From contig CM049307.1 in NCBI GenBank assembly GCA_026874595.1, positions 76,730,643 through 76,794,642 of the forward strand: a stretch of DNA of 64,000 nt, written 5' to 3'. Of this stretch, positions 48,495 to 61,160 are shown one piece after another. Positions within the stretch are counted from its first letter, which is position 1. Each line of letters begins with the position of its first letter. Both the position numbers and the translations under genes were made by a program. The DNA comes from Sipunculus nudus. Its lineage: Eukaryota; Annelida; Sipuncula; Golfingiida; Sipunculidae. Below the pieces are notes generated by a model. It had not been told where the DNA came from. It made no database searches and saw only the letters and a list, made by a program, of their open reading frames with translations.

Positions 48495-51400
48495 TCATCC
48501 GGAACTTTTTTCTGAAGGCCCATCAGGAGATCGAACGAGGAATGTAATGAAAAACGATAGGAAAAATTGCCCCCCGGCCAGATAAAATGCAGGGTCGTAG
48601 GAGTTCAGGTTATCCCGGATAAACCCTGAAACAAACGTATGGGAAAATAAGCCTACAGTATAAAAAATGTTTAAAGAAAAAGCAATATACCGATCAGTTA
48701 AATAATAAACGTAATCGATAAATTTATCATATTTGAAGAAGAGAATACAACCAAATGTCAGTCTATCTGGAGACACGCTTGATATGAACAATGCAGAGTA
48801 TTTTGTCTTCAGTAATTCATGTATTTTTTTTGTATCGTATATTATAAAAAAAAAACATAATCTGTCAAATCAATGCTGTTGCTCAGCCTTAGACACGTCT
48901 TACCAGAAAGAGGCGCCGCAGTAAGGTAAGCCACACCAAACACAAAGAACCAAATGCAGAAAGAACGAGCGACTCTCTCCTGTCCAAACAATTCTACAAT
49001 AACGACCTGAAGCATCACAATGTGTCCACCTGTAAAATAAAACACACCACTTAAGTTAAAGTGCACATTATCCAGCAGAATACCCAGTCTGGTCGTGTAT
49101 TGCTTCCATCATTGCCAATATAACATCAGTGAAAATTCTCTAATACAAATATATATAAAATCAAAAGAGGCAGAGAATCAGCTTATAACGTTGCTCCAAA
49201 CAGAAAATCTGATTAAATTCTAATATTTTCTTTTCAAAAACTTAATGTATTGTTACAGTCAATCTTCAAAACTAAACTGATAATAGAACTCAAATTTCTT
49301 TATTTTCTCAGTATTTCCCTAATAAGTTGAAGTAAGGTTTGGGCTCAAAGCACAATTTCTGTAATCATGCATGTGTCGTTGTATTTGACGACCGGAAAGT
49401 GTATCCTGTCAAACTTTTATTGGCGTCATTTTATATTTACAAGTTGCCTTTAAATTGCAAAAGGTATTAGGTGGTACTCAGGCAGTTTTTAACATTTGGA
49501 GGCAAGTTTTTTTATGCAATAGATTTAAAGTTCGTTAACAAAGGAATCATCGCTTATTGTTCAGTTTATGCCAAAGAGAGACATGGTTAGGTTGGAATTA
49601 GGATAAACACTTTTTCTTCATATTAGTCCGTCCTTTTCTGACGTACTACTATGGACACCAGAATGTAACAAAGTATACACAAGAAGAAATTTTTATGCTA
49701 AAAATCGACCACTTTCATGTAACTGAATGCGTATTGTAGGATTCTACTTACACAAAACAACAAGTGACCCATGGATCATGACGCTCAGTTAAATTGACAT
49801 ACAGTTGATGCATGTAATAATTATTGATCTTATGATCTGGTGAAATATATTTGTTAAGGAACCTTGAAAATCGGAAGACTTCCAGTGTGCTAAAAATCAT
49901 GTTTTTCCAAAAGTTCTTGGAATATAAGTAACAGCGACCTTATTTGAGGTTTCCGAGAGGAATTTACCAGGAAGTCCTTAAATGCTAAGTTAGAAGCTTC
50001 TACATCAAACGTGTGTCAATCTGACTGATAGGGTACATAAAAATCATTTTCTTTCACAGTGACATAGTGTACAGAATATAGGTCACAGTGACTTATTATT
50101 TTATTTGGATGTCCAACGAGACATTACAATGATCACCGTTAACGTTAAGAAAGATATGTTTGTCCTGTGTGACTTCCTGGGTGCTCCAAATCAGGTTTTC
50201 TACCTGTACCCCATAGAAAATAGAACACAGTGACCTAATTTCAGGATCCAAACGAGAATTGCCAAGGACCTTTCGAGATGTTATATCTGAAAGTTCTAGG
50301 TTCAAAGGTAAAATTTTTTGCCTTGCCTGCCTTGGTGCCCATAATTATACTTTTTGCCAGTCGCTGCAGAATTAAGGTGATTTTGACCGACCTAGTTTCT
50401 GACCAAAGAAACTTAGCCAGAATCTCCTTGGAGGTTGTGTCATAATATTCTAGGACTAATGGTTACCATTTCTGTCCTGTCTTTGAGATTAAATTATACT
50501 TTTGGCCCGTATCCTGCAGTGTAGAGGATATCGTAACCTAATTTCATATTATCAAGAAGATATCGACAATGTTCTGGATAATTATTTTCGGAGGGTACTT
50601 ACGAGCCCCATAGCCTCGAAGGATTTAGGTCGCAGTGACCTAATTCTAGGTTTCCTTGGAGATTTTTTATTTTCCTCCGTGAGTTTCAGTTAGAAGTTTC
50701 TAGGTCCAGCGGTCACGACTTGTGCCCTGTTAACGGACAACCGGACGGACGGATGGACGACGGACAAAGTGATTGCTATAGCTCGGATGACTTTTCCAAA
50801 AGACTTACCACCTGCAAACCCGCATACAACAAGAACAGTGTACATTGACCAAATACTCCTTAAAGACGGTATCAAAATATGATTCACGCCAGCCAGGATG
50901 AGACAGAAGCGATGAAGCCGAATATGTCGTCCTTGTAGGAAGGATGCATCGCCAATCAATCCGACCAATATCCGTCCTATGAGACTGCCAATCCCAATGC
51001 AAGAAACAAACCATCCGGTCTCGTATTTAGTAAATCCCATTTCTGTACCTTTGTCAGGTGCAAACACGTACACCAGTGGATATCCAAGCTGAGTAGTAAA
51101 AAGTGCCAGCATGTAGAGGACAAACGACAGCTCCTTCAACAGACTGAAATCCACGGCGGTCTTTAATGCTGCCAACAGGTTATTTTCCGTCTGGGTGTTA
51201 CCTTGTATATTTGATTGGTCACGTGGCTCTTGAAGATTATCGACAAGACGTGTGTCTTCTATTTCTTTATCAGGTCGGAGCAGCATCGACAACCACGAAC
51301 ACTGAAAGACTATACCGGCTTGGATCAACATGCACCCACGCCATGTGTATTTGTCCAGAAGATACCTGGTCAGAGGACCCATCGCAAACACGCCTACACT

Positions 51401-53065
51401 TGACCCTGCGTTTGCGATTCCCGTGGCTACGGCGCGATGTCGGTCAAAATATTTTGGAACCCCTACTGATGCCAAGAGCACTATGAATGAATATCCAAAA
51501 CCTAAAATGCGAATGAAACCAGGTCACATTGAAGTGTGTGTACCCTTTGTATAAGCATAAATTACCAATTTGAGTATAGGTATGGCGTTTGATTTCAAGG
51601 GTACTAGCATGTTTGATTTGGTACATTACCATATATTTAAATACCTGTTACCAAGCCGTAAGTCACAGTGAAAACAGCGAGACTTTTGACAAATGAAGTC
51701 CACAGTAAACCTGCAGCGGCTAAAAGTCCCCCAATCATACCAGTGGCGCGAAGAGACAAGACCTTCAGTAGCGGACTGGTGATCAATGCTAAAATAATAA
51801 ATTTATAACAAGATGAATAAACTGGACAACTCCATGGAAATTTGCAAAAATATATAGAGACGTATGAAAAAAAATGAACAATAATTTGTGCTGTTATTTA
51901 CTTTCCTAAAAAAAAATCCAAACATATGCAGTAGGTGAGTGAAACAATTGACCTGACTATGAGCTTTACTTGACCTTAATAGCATATTCATTTAATGAAT
52001 AATCATGAGAATAAATGTTCCGTGCAGCCAATCAGGTCGCCAATATTACTCTAAAAATGTCAATCACATGAAAATAATAAAATTTGCATTATTTGGGAGA
52101 TCTCTCCCAAACAGAACACGTGTTGTCTGTACCAGTGCCCACGTCGGCATGTTTTTCAGGATTTAAAAAAAAAAAAATCTAGGCCAAAGATTGCAGGAGC
52201 CACTCCCGACTACCCAATCGATAATAACGTCCTGCCCCCATGGCACGTTATTTATATGAGACAACTAAGTATGGCAAGACAGTTAACAATGACTGCGATA
52301 TATTTATCAGTGCAGCGATTCCAGATGATGACGTCAGTCAATGCGACGTCTACGTCATCGACCTCTGTGACATCATTCTAAACAGCTGATTGTCTTCTAA
52401 ACAGCTCTCGCAATCATTGGCATTGAATACCTTCCGTGTTGGAGCGATTTGGGCTTATTATAATAATTATTATTATATCGGGGAGCATAAGGGCTCCGTG
52501 TGGTCAACTGCCTTACTGAACACTAATACTCTAATACTTTAATGGCATATTTTGTATCTTCCCAACGTATATTGTCCTTTTTTTATTTTGACATTATCTA
52601 AAATGTTAAAGGTGACTTGCCTCCAAAATAAGACATAGCAGTTTGTACTGAAGACGGCAGGGCTAGAGTAGATGTGTCAGTGTCGAAACTTGACTTTAAG
52701 TCTTGATAGATGATTCCGTACATGAACAGTACTCCGTCCGATAGAACAAAGGTGACAAAGCATACGGCAAGTACAAGGTAGCTATACCGTGTTTCTATGC
52801 TGTCATCACTTAATGGATCAGAGCACCCGTGACCTGGTGTCTTCATATTATCTTGTAGTGATGATACAAAATATGGGCTGCTATTTCTTGTATTAGCGTC
52901 TGTATATTCATGATTTTCTTCGTTTGCTCTGTCCGGACATGCATTTCCGATTGCAAAATGTATTGGACTGGCAGAGGTACACGCTCTTTCGTCACACAAT
53001 GACATGGGTATTGATTCTGATACACGAATATCTTCTCTCCCGTCGAAAGCTTTGTTCACCGACAT
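48495..53065 (-). CDS. SLC16/monocarboxylate-transporter-like gene B, intact, five exons
   Basis: Exons in gene order: 52621-53065, 51645-51788, 50809-51501, 48904-49029 and 48495-48625. They sum to 1,539 bp (512 residues), all junctions are phase 1, and the reading frame is uninterrupted. The start is the ATG at 53065. Exon 1 encodes a ~93-residue hydrophilic N-terminus and TM1 (YLVLAVCFVTFVLSDG). The 144-bp exon 2 carries TM2-TM4. Exon 3 opens with the family loop KYFDRHRAVATGIANAGSSVG region, has a cytoplasmic linker (TRLVDNLQEPRDQSNIQ) and then YVFAPDKGTEMGF. Exons 4 and 5 complete TM10-12 (GHIVMLQVVIVELFG; SYDPAFYLAGG). Twelve TM segments fit a plasma-membrane carrier of monocarboxylates or related acids; the substrate cannot be read. 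Intron 1 begins with GC (AG|GCAAGT) rather than GT. Member of a minus-strand tandem cluster with gene A and relic C. Confidence 0.88.
49755..50800 (+). repeat. Family G copy in intron 3 of gene B
   Basis: It starts CAAGTGACCCATGGATCATGACGCTCAG and contains several sub-units with CAGTGACCTAATT cores. It ends in TTGTGCCCTGTTAACGG, CCGGACGGACGGATGGACG and GCTATAGCTCGGATGACTTT, 9 bp before the donor of exon 3. The inserted repeat thus abuts the splice site of a gene that otherwise looks functional. Confidence 0.75.
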
Positions 53066-53459
53066 GTTTCCCTGAAAAAAAATGTCAATGCAAAGACGTA
53101 TTTAAGACATATATTGGACTTATTTCATGGTCGAACAGGGGAACTTGCCGTCCTTACTTTTAAAAGCGGTAACTTTTGTTGCCCTTTTTTCGTGTGCACT
53201 AAACATTTTGGACAGCTAATTTGACATCCCATCATCTAGTAAACGATTCTCTCATATTTTCCTCAGTAATTTAACAACGATGCATTTCATAACGAGAACA
53301 TTAGGGTATGGTATGCGTCAGTTCCTTTATTGAATGGGCCTCACTTGTTTAGATGTTTTAAGTGGTTGAATCTTTGAACATGACTTGACATAATGTCAAC
53401 GAAATTAAGTTATCATCAGACTCCTTTGAGCGGGAGATAAAGTGATCAGCTCCATTCCT
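53066..53459. other. Upstream region of gene B
   Basis: Presumed 5' flank. The 5' UTR and promoter should lie here, but no TATA box, initiator or conserved site can be named. Confidence 0.35.
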
Positions 53460-53960
53460 CTTTCAATCCATCGTGCCGTCCGTCGTGCCATCTGTCCGTC
53501 TGTCTGTCCGTTATCAATTTTATGTGGGGCGATACCTCAAAAAGTGTTACTCAGATTTACTTCCGAAGCTGGTTAGGTTTTGGTTACGTTTGAATGATTT
53601 CCTATTTTTATGTATTTTTATGCAAAATTCAAACATTACATGTGCAACCCGATATCTCAAAAAGTTTTACCCGGATCTTCTTAAGAAACTTCAGAGCTGA
53701 TTAGGTTTTGGTTCACTTGAATGATTTTTTAAATTTCATTTCTGATTTTTTTTATGCAAAATTTGAACATTTCATATGCGACGTGATATCTCGAAAAGTT
53801 TCACTCAGATCTACTTCTGATTGTGGTGGTAGGATCATCTTTTGGGTCTGGTTTGGATTAGGTCACACCTGAATGATTTTTGGATATTTTAATTAATTTT
53901 AATACAAACTTATACATTTCAAACGTAATACTATTTCTCAAAAAGTCTGTCCGTCTCTGT
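53460..53960 (+). repeat. Imperfect tandem units of ~120-170 bp
   Basis: After a CGTCCGTCGTGCCATCTGTCCG-type block, the phrase GATATCTCAAAAAGTTTTAC and variants recur at about 53531, 53650, 53786 and 53931. Each is followed by TTAGGTTTTGGTT...GAATGATTTT, then TTTATGCAAAATT..AAACATT. Diverged microsatellite-like or repeat-family units; no gene. Confidence 0.75.
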
Positions 53961-54966
53961 CAGTTAACTTTTAGTGTTGCCCCGATAACTGACCAGGGCT
54001 TTAGAGTGATTTTCACGAAATCACCATAAATTCGTACCAATAGATTTTCCCACCCAAGTTCGATTATAGACAAAATACCCGCATATATAATAAAGTCAGA
54101 GGTCACAAGGCTACTTTGTGGTGTCGCCGCATTTAACTTACGAGGAATACGATGGATTTTCATGAAACTCAAAAACATATTTACCAAACGAGTTTCTCAC
54201 CAGAATTTTATACTCATGAAAACTCATTTTTAATGAGGTCAGAGGTGGCCGGATACACAATTGGCATTATCTGCACGTTTGCGGTGCTTTTGTTATGAAT
54301 TATTTTAAACATCATTTTTTGTATTTCACATTTCTGGGGAAACAAGGCTAACGAAAGGATAATGGAGCTCTGTATCAAAACTACTCCTATTACTTCTGCT
54401 GTTATCGCGATGTTTCGTTTATATTGCAATTTTGTGGTTTATCTTCATAGCCTGTAATACTTTACTTGTTTTAATGTTTTGGCATTTTCTATCACACGCC
54501 ATGAAGTATGCACATACATTTTAGGTGGAGGTCGTATTTTATTCAATCTGAAACGCATAGAAGACACAGGCGAACATTACTTTGTCTTTAAATGTGCAAG
54601 AATCCACCATATTACAAATGGAAACGTAAGTGCTGTCAAAGTAGCGACGGACGCTTCTTATTTGGAGAAAAAAGTAATACCTAGGGGAGGTAAAAAGATT
54701 TATTAAAAAAATAATGCTCGAAGTTAGAGATCAAAATTTTCATATCCTACTCTGTGTCTCAGTTTGACTGCTGAAAGGCTTGCAAGAGAAAAATTAAGAC
54801 TAAATAAAGTCCTCAGGTGTTTCAGTTTGGACATCCACCCCTCCCTCCTGCATTTAGCGTGGTAACAGCAGCTTCTGATTTGTTGTCAAGCTTCGTACAG
54901 CCAAAAGGAACCACCAAAGCCATTTTTTATTAAAATTACATTGTAGTAAGATTCATGCAGTCCATT

Positions 54967-55112
54967 GAGGAGTGCCCAGACCCAATGTTGTTACATTTAA
55001 TTTTGACTGACAGCTAACCGGCCCAGCAACCCACGTGTATAGGGCCCTCTACTGCCGGGTTGTCAGGGTTCTTCTTGTGACCCAGTTGCAACATTGGCTC
55101 TGGGCACTCCTC
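54967..55112. repeat. Stem-loop with 24-bp arms
   Basis: GAGGAGTGCCCAGACCCAATG... (54967-54990) pairs with 55089-55112 at 23 of 24 positions. Inner sequence (CCCAGCAACCCACG / TGCCGGGTTGTCAGG) can pair further. It could be a small MITE or a structured RNA precursor. There is no flanking duplication that I can define. Confidence 0.65.
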
Positions 55113-55299
55113 ACTCGATGGGTGTCCGCTGGCTGGAATAACGAATGGTATAACGGCTGTTATAATGATAGATACCTAAAATAAAATATTCCTAATGTCA
55201 TTATAGGTCGGTAAAGCGGGAACAATGTGAAAATATAATGACTTATTATTTTATAAGAGTATGTGTTTATGCGTGCTCGGTTTTAAGCGAATCTGTAAA

Positions 55300-56790
55300 C
55301 TTATGCGATTGCGCACCGTCGTCCGTCCGCCGTCCGCTGTCCGCCGTCCGTATGGTAACCCATGCTATCTCAGAAACCGTCAGAGCTAGCAGCTCCAAAT
55401 TGAATGTAAGAATCAGTCACATGTCAAACTTTATCGGATTGAGCTTACTTTTTATTAATTATCTCCATTAACTTCGATTTTATAGAGAAAAAAAGCTTAA
55501 AAACCTCTCTAAATCTTCTTCTCCGAAACCATTCAGCCAAATTGTCCAGTTTTCCACAGAAATAATTCCAGAAACAGCCCCTCTTAAGTTTTATTCATCT
55601 GTCCAAAGAAGCATACTAAAATTTCAATCTCAGAAACGGCTGGACCTGTCATCACCAAATTTCATGGCAATGTTGGTCACATGAGTCTTATCTAAAATTG
55701 AGGTACTGTTTGCGCCACCTCCATCGGTCTATTTTGTACGGGGGGTCATCAGTGCCTGTATCATACTGAGGGCTACAAAACACTTCCCTTATGAAACCAT
55801 ATGGCCAAATTGATTAATATCCCACAGAAATGATTCTAGGGTAGTGCTTTCTAAGGTTTGTTAAAATGGTCTCTGTTCAGTGAGTTTTGGCTGAGTTATG
55901 GGAAACTGAATTTAGTCAATTTCGCCCTATAGCTCAAAGGATATGGGTTTTTAGGTTTCCAGGAGATTTTTCATGGATGTCTCTCTGTTTTAAATAATAA
56001 GATTCTAGGCTATGTGGTTACGAATTGTAACCTGTTAACAGACGACTGCATCTTTGAAAGTCTCAAAAATAGAGAAAGAAACACATAAAAATACGAAAAA
56101 AATCAAGATGTCGCCACCTGTGTGCAGAAACGGATGAAACATTACATGATTAATATCCATGAAAAAAAATCAAGGAGATGAATATAGTAGTTGTTCAGAT
56201 ACTTGAGCTTTTGTATAAAATTTTCCATTATTCTGGGGGGATATTTTGGACCCCCATAGATTATAGGATATGGGTAACAGGGACCTAATTTCAGGTTTCC
56301 AAAGAGACTTTATATGGGCCTCCATGTATGTCAAGAGACAAGATTCCAGGTCAAGAAGTTACAATTTGTTCCCTGTTAACAGATGACTGCATCTTAAGAG
56401 CTCTCAAAAATAGAGAAAAAATTCATAAACTCGAAAAATTCATGAGGCGCCACCAGTCTGCCGAAACTGATGAAAAACCCCAATGATCAATATCCATGCA
56501 AAGAATCATGGTGATGAATGCATTAGTTGTTCAGATACTTGAGCTTTTGTATCAAATTTTCCATTGTTCTGTGGGGTAATTCGGAGCCCCATAGCTCAGA
56601 GGTTATTGGTAACAGAGACATGATTTCTGGTTTACCAAGGAGATTTTTCATGGACCGCCTTAGATGTGAAGTAAGAAGATTTCAGAAGCAGCGGTTACGA
56701 TTTGTACCTGGGTAACGGACGGACGGACGCCGGACAAAGAGTGATCGATATGGCTCAGATGACTTTCAGTCACCTGAGCTAAAAACCACT
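55300..56790 (+). repeat. Family G copies with related CCGTCCG-type repeat
   Basis: Begins with GTCGTCCGTCCGCCGTCCGC (55318-55337) and CAGAAACCGTCAGAGCTAGC. From about 55930 there are three diverged units of ~300 bp with GGGTAACAGGGACCTAATTTC (56274) and related cores, TTGTTCCCTGTTAACAG, and AGATACTTGAGCTTTTGTAT. It ends with CGGACGGACGCCGGACAAAG and the perfect-looking terminal hairpin GGCTCAGATGACTTTCAGTCACCTGAGC (56754-56781). Confidence 0.75.
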
Positions 56791-57779
56791 GGACCAAATT
56801 CTTAAATCACGCACATTAATTATCCCCAGATGTCGATAATTCAAGTTTGTTCAAATGGTTATGGTTCAGTGATTTTTGGCTGGGTTACGGAAAGCTGAAC
56901 TTAGCCAGTTTCCTGTATCTTCCTATATGAGTTATAAACCTGCAAAACGTTTTCGACTGACACCACTGAAGCAAATCTTTGTAATATTTTACAAGAATAA
57001 TCCCCAAAATAATTCTTATTATAATTGTCTTGAATGGTTCCACATGAATGATTTTTGGATGAATTATGGCGATTGAATCGAGTCATTATATAGTCCATAT
57101 ATGTTAGCTGTGGGAAGCAGTTACATCTAGCCTGGCACCAGTTTATCAGCATATATTACATCATGCAACTAGACATTTAGATTTCAGGTTATCTATGGTT
57201 AATATTGACAAGGGTTTTATTTTTTAATCTTTAAAAAAATTCAGATTTATGATTTAAATTAGTCATTGTACCAGGCCATGGTACACCGTGCCAACAAACA
57301 TGGGTATTCAGTTCTCTGTGGCTATATAGAGACGGCTGTACATGGAAAATAAAAAAAATGATATGAATACTCAACTTAATTTGCCATCAGTGAGATGTAT
57401 TTGTATTATAATTTTGCATTCAGTATGCATCTGTAATAATTTTTCATATATTTCTAATGTTTTTTTTTTATAAAAAGTCAGCTGAAAAGTATTTTGTATT
57501 GGGAAAACTTATTTCAAAGTTATTTTAAATTAGGACCACTTTTTGTACAGATGGCAGCACTTGGTTTACCATTTGGCAGATTGCAAAGATTTGCCAGTGT
57601 CTGGATGCTGGCCAATGGCTAAGATTATGTCAGCTCTATAAATAGCTTTGGCACAGTGCCAGGCTTGGGAGAGGCCTATGTGCTGCAGCCTGACTACTAC
57701 AAAAGCTTGGTGTGGTGTTTTCATGGTAAGTTAATTGAATTATTTTAACAAGTCAATGCAAGTCTGTTTAATTCAAAGA

Positions 57780-58620
57780 TAATTAAAGGAGACACCTTGA
57801 AATATGAAATTTCTGAAATTTGACATGCTCATCCATGTTGGAAGGTTTTTTCGTAAAACAGACAGGTGGTGTCACCTCCCTTTTTTTTGTAAAATAAAAA
57901 AATTGCCTTTTTCTCAGGTGTGATTCGCAGTATTGTTCTGTAATTGTGCATATCTATAGATCCTGGACTACTCCATCTTGTACTTAAGACTGGTGGCGCC
58001 ATCTACCAGTGTTTTCCCGTGGCGTCCATTCGTGCATGTGCTTTGGGTGAAAATTGCTCATATCTAGGTTTGGGTCTAGGTATTGGTCTGAAATTTGGCA
58101 AGTTTACCCATCTTGGAAAGTTTCGTAAACGAGACAGGTGGCGCCACTAACATTTACGTTTTTGTTTAATACATTAGTGTCCTTTTTCAGGAGTGATTTG
58201 TAGCATTGGCCCAAGGTGGTGCAACCTACAATCATTTTTATGTGGCAGACATCCATCTCACATTATTTCCAACCACCACTCAATCCATGCCTCACTTCAC
58301 CTGTAGTACTCCGATATCGGCAGATACACGTCGTCGATTTCGACTACCTGTATCCAGTTGTTTCATGCATCTGTGCACATAGCCGAAGAGTGGTTGAAGC
58401 CTGAAATTGTTTATGTCCATACATCTTTAATAGCTTTCTCGTACACAAGACTGGTGGTGCCACTTACATTCATTTTTGTGTGTGTGTATCTATGTCAGTA
58501 TTTCAGCAGTAACATTTGTGAAATTGGTGCATACTCTCGGGTTCAAAATGTTCAGTGCTTGCATTGTACATATATTTGCAGCACATGTACTTGAAAAGTA
58601 ACGGTCCAGCATGGAAGCAT
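57780..58620 (+). repeat. Diverged ~290-bp repeat units
   Basis: The phrase AGACAGGTGGTGTCACC / GAGACAGGTGGCGCCAC / AAGACTGGTGGTGCCAC occurs at about 57860, 58131 and 58446. Each is preceded by a TTTCGTAAA or CTCGTACAC run, and at 57900 and 58190 followed by a GTGTGATT..CAGTATTG or GAGTGATTTGTAGCATTGG phrase. Short ORFs here are not supported as genes. Confidence 0.55.
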
Positions 58621-59639
58621 TAAACCTGATGTGTATCCCATCGCACAGGTTCCCATTAGGCCTGCAGGCATTGTTTTTTTTTCATGGGCAAAATTGACCT
58701 CGTGGATGATGTCGATCCACCCCGTGTTTTTTTATAAGTTCTTTAACCTACCGGATATCGGTAAATTCATGCTATAAAGGTCGGTTCCCTTTTGGTACCC
58801 TACCAGTTTTTTTAATTCCAGATAATAATCATATATAAACACATTTACTCAGATGGGGACACAAATATCTGTATGAACATTTCTACAATAGCCGTAAAAT
58901 CAAACATACACAGAGAATGAGTAGCGGTTATGTCCAATAACGAGATTATGACGCTTGACTAAAGTATCTCAAAAGACGATACTGGAGCACATAAATCACT
59001 TTACATTTTAAGCCGTTTCAGAACATACAGGAGCATGAGTCGCAAGGAGAGTAATGACCTGTCAAAGCGTTTTTGAGGCAGCAACGGCAAGAAAAAGGTC
59101 ATATGGACATTCATGCGTGTACACATGGGCACGGCAAGGCGACGACAATGCAGTAGGACTACACAGGAATATTTCGAATCGGTCTGTGAGCGATTTTTTG
59201 CTGTTGCAGGACATGTTTCGGCAGCACTCCCAGAGAGTGACGCCACTATCAGCAAGCACGGGGTATCCTTTAAAAGCACTAAAGTTTAAAAGAACTTTGA
59301 TGAACCGAAATGCAAATATCATCTAAAAGGATTTAACAAAAGGTAATGTAGAGAACCGTTGTCTAGATTCACGATAATATGATCTTAATCACACTTAGTT
59401 TTCACAAGGTGTAGGAAATAAGTCCCGATACGTTCCTTTTCTGTCTCAATCTGTGATTAATAAATTTGATCCAGTATATCCCTTTACTTCTTCATCTTGC
59501 TGGCACGGTAATTTAAAGCGAAGGCACTATTTAGTCCCGTCAACGAATGACTTAGGTTGGACAAAAATGTTATCAAAGGTTTCTCACCTGAAATGGATTC
59601 ACTGATGGTGTCTTAGTGCACAAATAAAACCCCACCCGA

Positions 59640-60950
59640 TTCAACCAATGGCAAAGTGTCATTTTCACCCCAATCCAAGATGGCCGCCATTATAAGGGGT
59701 GAAATATTTAAGTGGCCATAATTCCATAACTAACTAACACAGAAACACATTTAAGGTGTCATTTCCATCTAACTTTAGGATGCCCATTCATTTGTTGACA
59801 CTTTTGAGGTCATAAATGGTATACTTCCGGTATAAGGTCAAGGTTAATGTCAAATTTTGCAGAAATTAAAAGCCAAAATCGCCATGATATGGCATTTTTT
59901 CAACCAAATGTTATAAAAACCTATCTCAAATAATATTTCCATCTGACATTAGGCTTTCCATTCATTTGGTGATACCTCTGAGGTAAAGGTACTTGTCATG
60001 CATTAAGGTCAAGGTCAATGTCATATACTTCCAAGAGAAAAAGCAACAATTGCCATGATATAACATGTTTTTGCAAGAAGTGGCATAGAAATGCATTAAA
60101 GTTGTCATTTCTAATTTACTTAGGAATGCTCATGCATTTGGTGACACTTCTGAGGTCTGAAAGTGCATATTGGCATCCATCAAGGTCATGGACAAAGTCA
60201 AATTTGGAAGCGAAAAGCAACACTCGTAATGGTATGGTACTTTTGTAACGTGTTATAGAAACATATTTTACGTGTCATTTTCACTTGACTTTATGATGAT
60301 GAGGATGATCATTCATTTTTTAAAACATTAAGGTCATAAAAGGTTCCCATCGAGCAATAAGGTCAAGGTCAAAGCCTAACTTGGATGAGAAATAGTAACA
60401 ATCGCCCTTATATATAAGCATGTTTTTGCAGGAAAGTGACATAGAAACCCATAAAAAGGGTCATTTTCATCTAAATTTAAAACGCACATATTCATTTGGT
60501 GATAGTTTTGAGGCCAAGAAAGGTTCATATCATGCATTATGGTCAAGGTCAAGTTCTCCGGAAAACTGCAAACTGTCCATGATATGGCATGTTTTTGCAG
60601 GAAACTCACCTAGAAAACATTCTCAGTGTCATTTCTATCTAATTTCAGAAAGGACCTTAATGTGATGATAGTTCTAAGACCATACAATTATAAGTTCCTA
60701 TTATGCATTAAGTTCAAATTCAAGTTCACCCCTTAGGATAAAAGGCAACCTGTCTATGATATGACATGTTTACAAGGTAATGACATAGAAACATTCAAAG
60801 TGTTTCCATCTAAATTTAGAATGGACTTTAATGTGGTGATAGTTCTGAGTCCAGAAAAGGTTTATCATGCAATAAGGGTTAGGTTTAGTTCTCATGAGAA
60901 CTGCTAACTGCATGGTTATAAAGAAACATGGTTATAGATACACTCTAACA
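59640..60950 (+). repeat. Tandem array, ~165-181-bp units with AAGGTCAAGGTC cores
   Basis: About seven diverged units. Cores lie at about 59835, 60005, 60179, 60359, 60541, 60711 and 60876, each with GCCATGATATGGCATG-like and TCATTTGGTGATA-like phrases at fixed offsets. Four units keep an exact TCAAGGTCA (60009, 60180, 60363, 60543). ORFs at 60018 and 60420 are repeat by-products. Confidence 0.9.
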
Positions 60951-60982
60951 TGTACAGGCAGTCTTTTATTAACATGCTTCCT

Positions 60983-61160
60983 CACCCCAGTTGTATCGAT
61001 GCCCCTGTACCTGCCTCCTGACCGACAAATGTAAATGCAGAAAGCAGAAACTGATTTTTTTTCAGACACATTTTCCATTTCTAATTATATTCTCTCTCTC
61101 TCTCTGTCTCTCCGTAAGTATGAAAATATAAATTTGCAGACTATCCACCTCTCAACCATC
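60983..61160 (+). repeat. 178-bp direct repeat, copy 1
   Basis: Nearly identical (about 2 differences seen) to 62414-62591, in the same orientation and 1,431 bp apart. Runs from CACCCCAGTTGTATCGATG to CCACCTCTCAACCATC and includes a short (TC)n tract. Confidence 0.95.
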
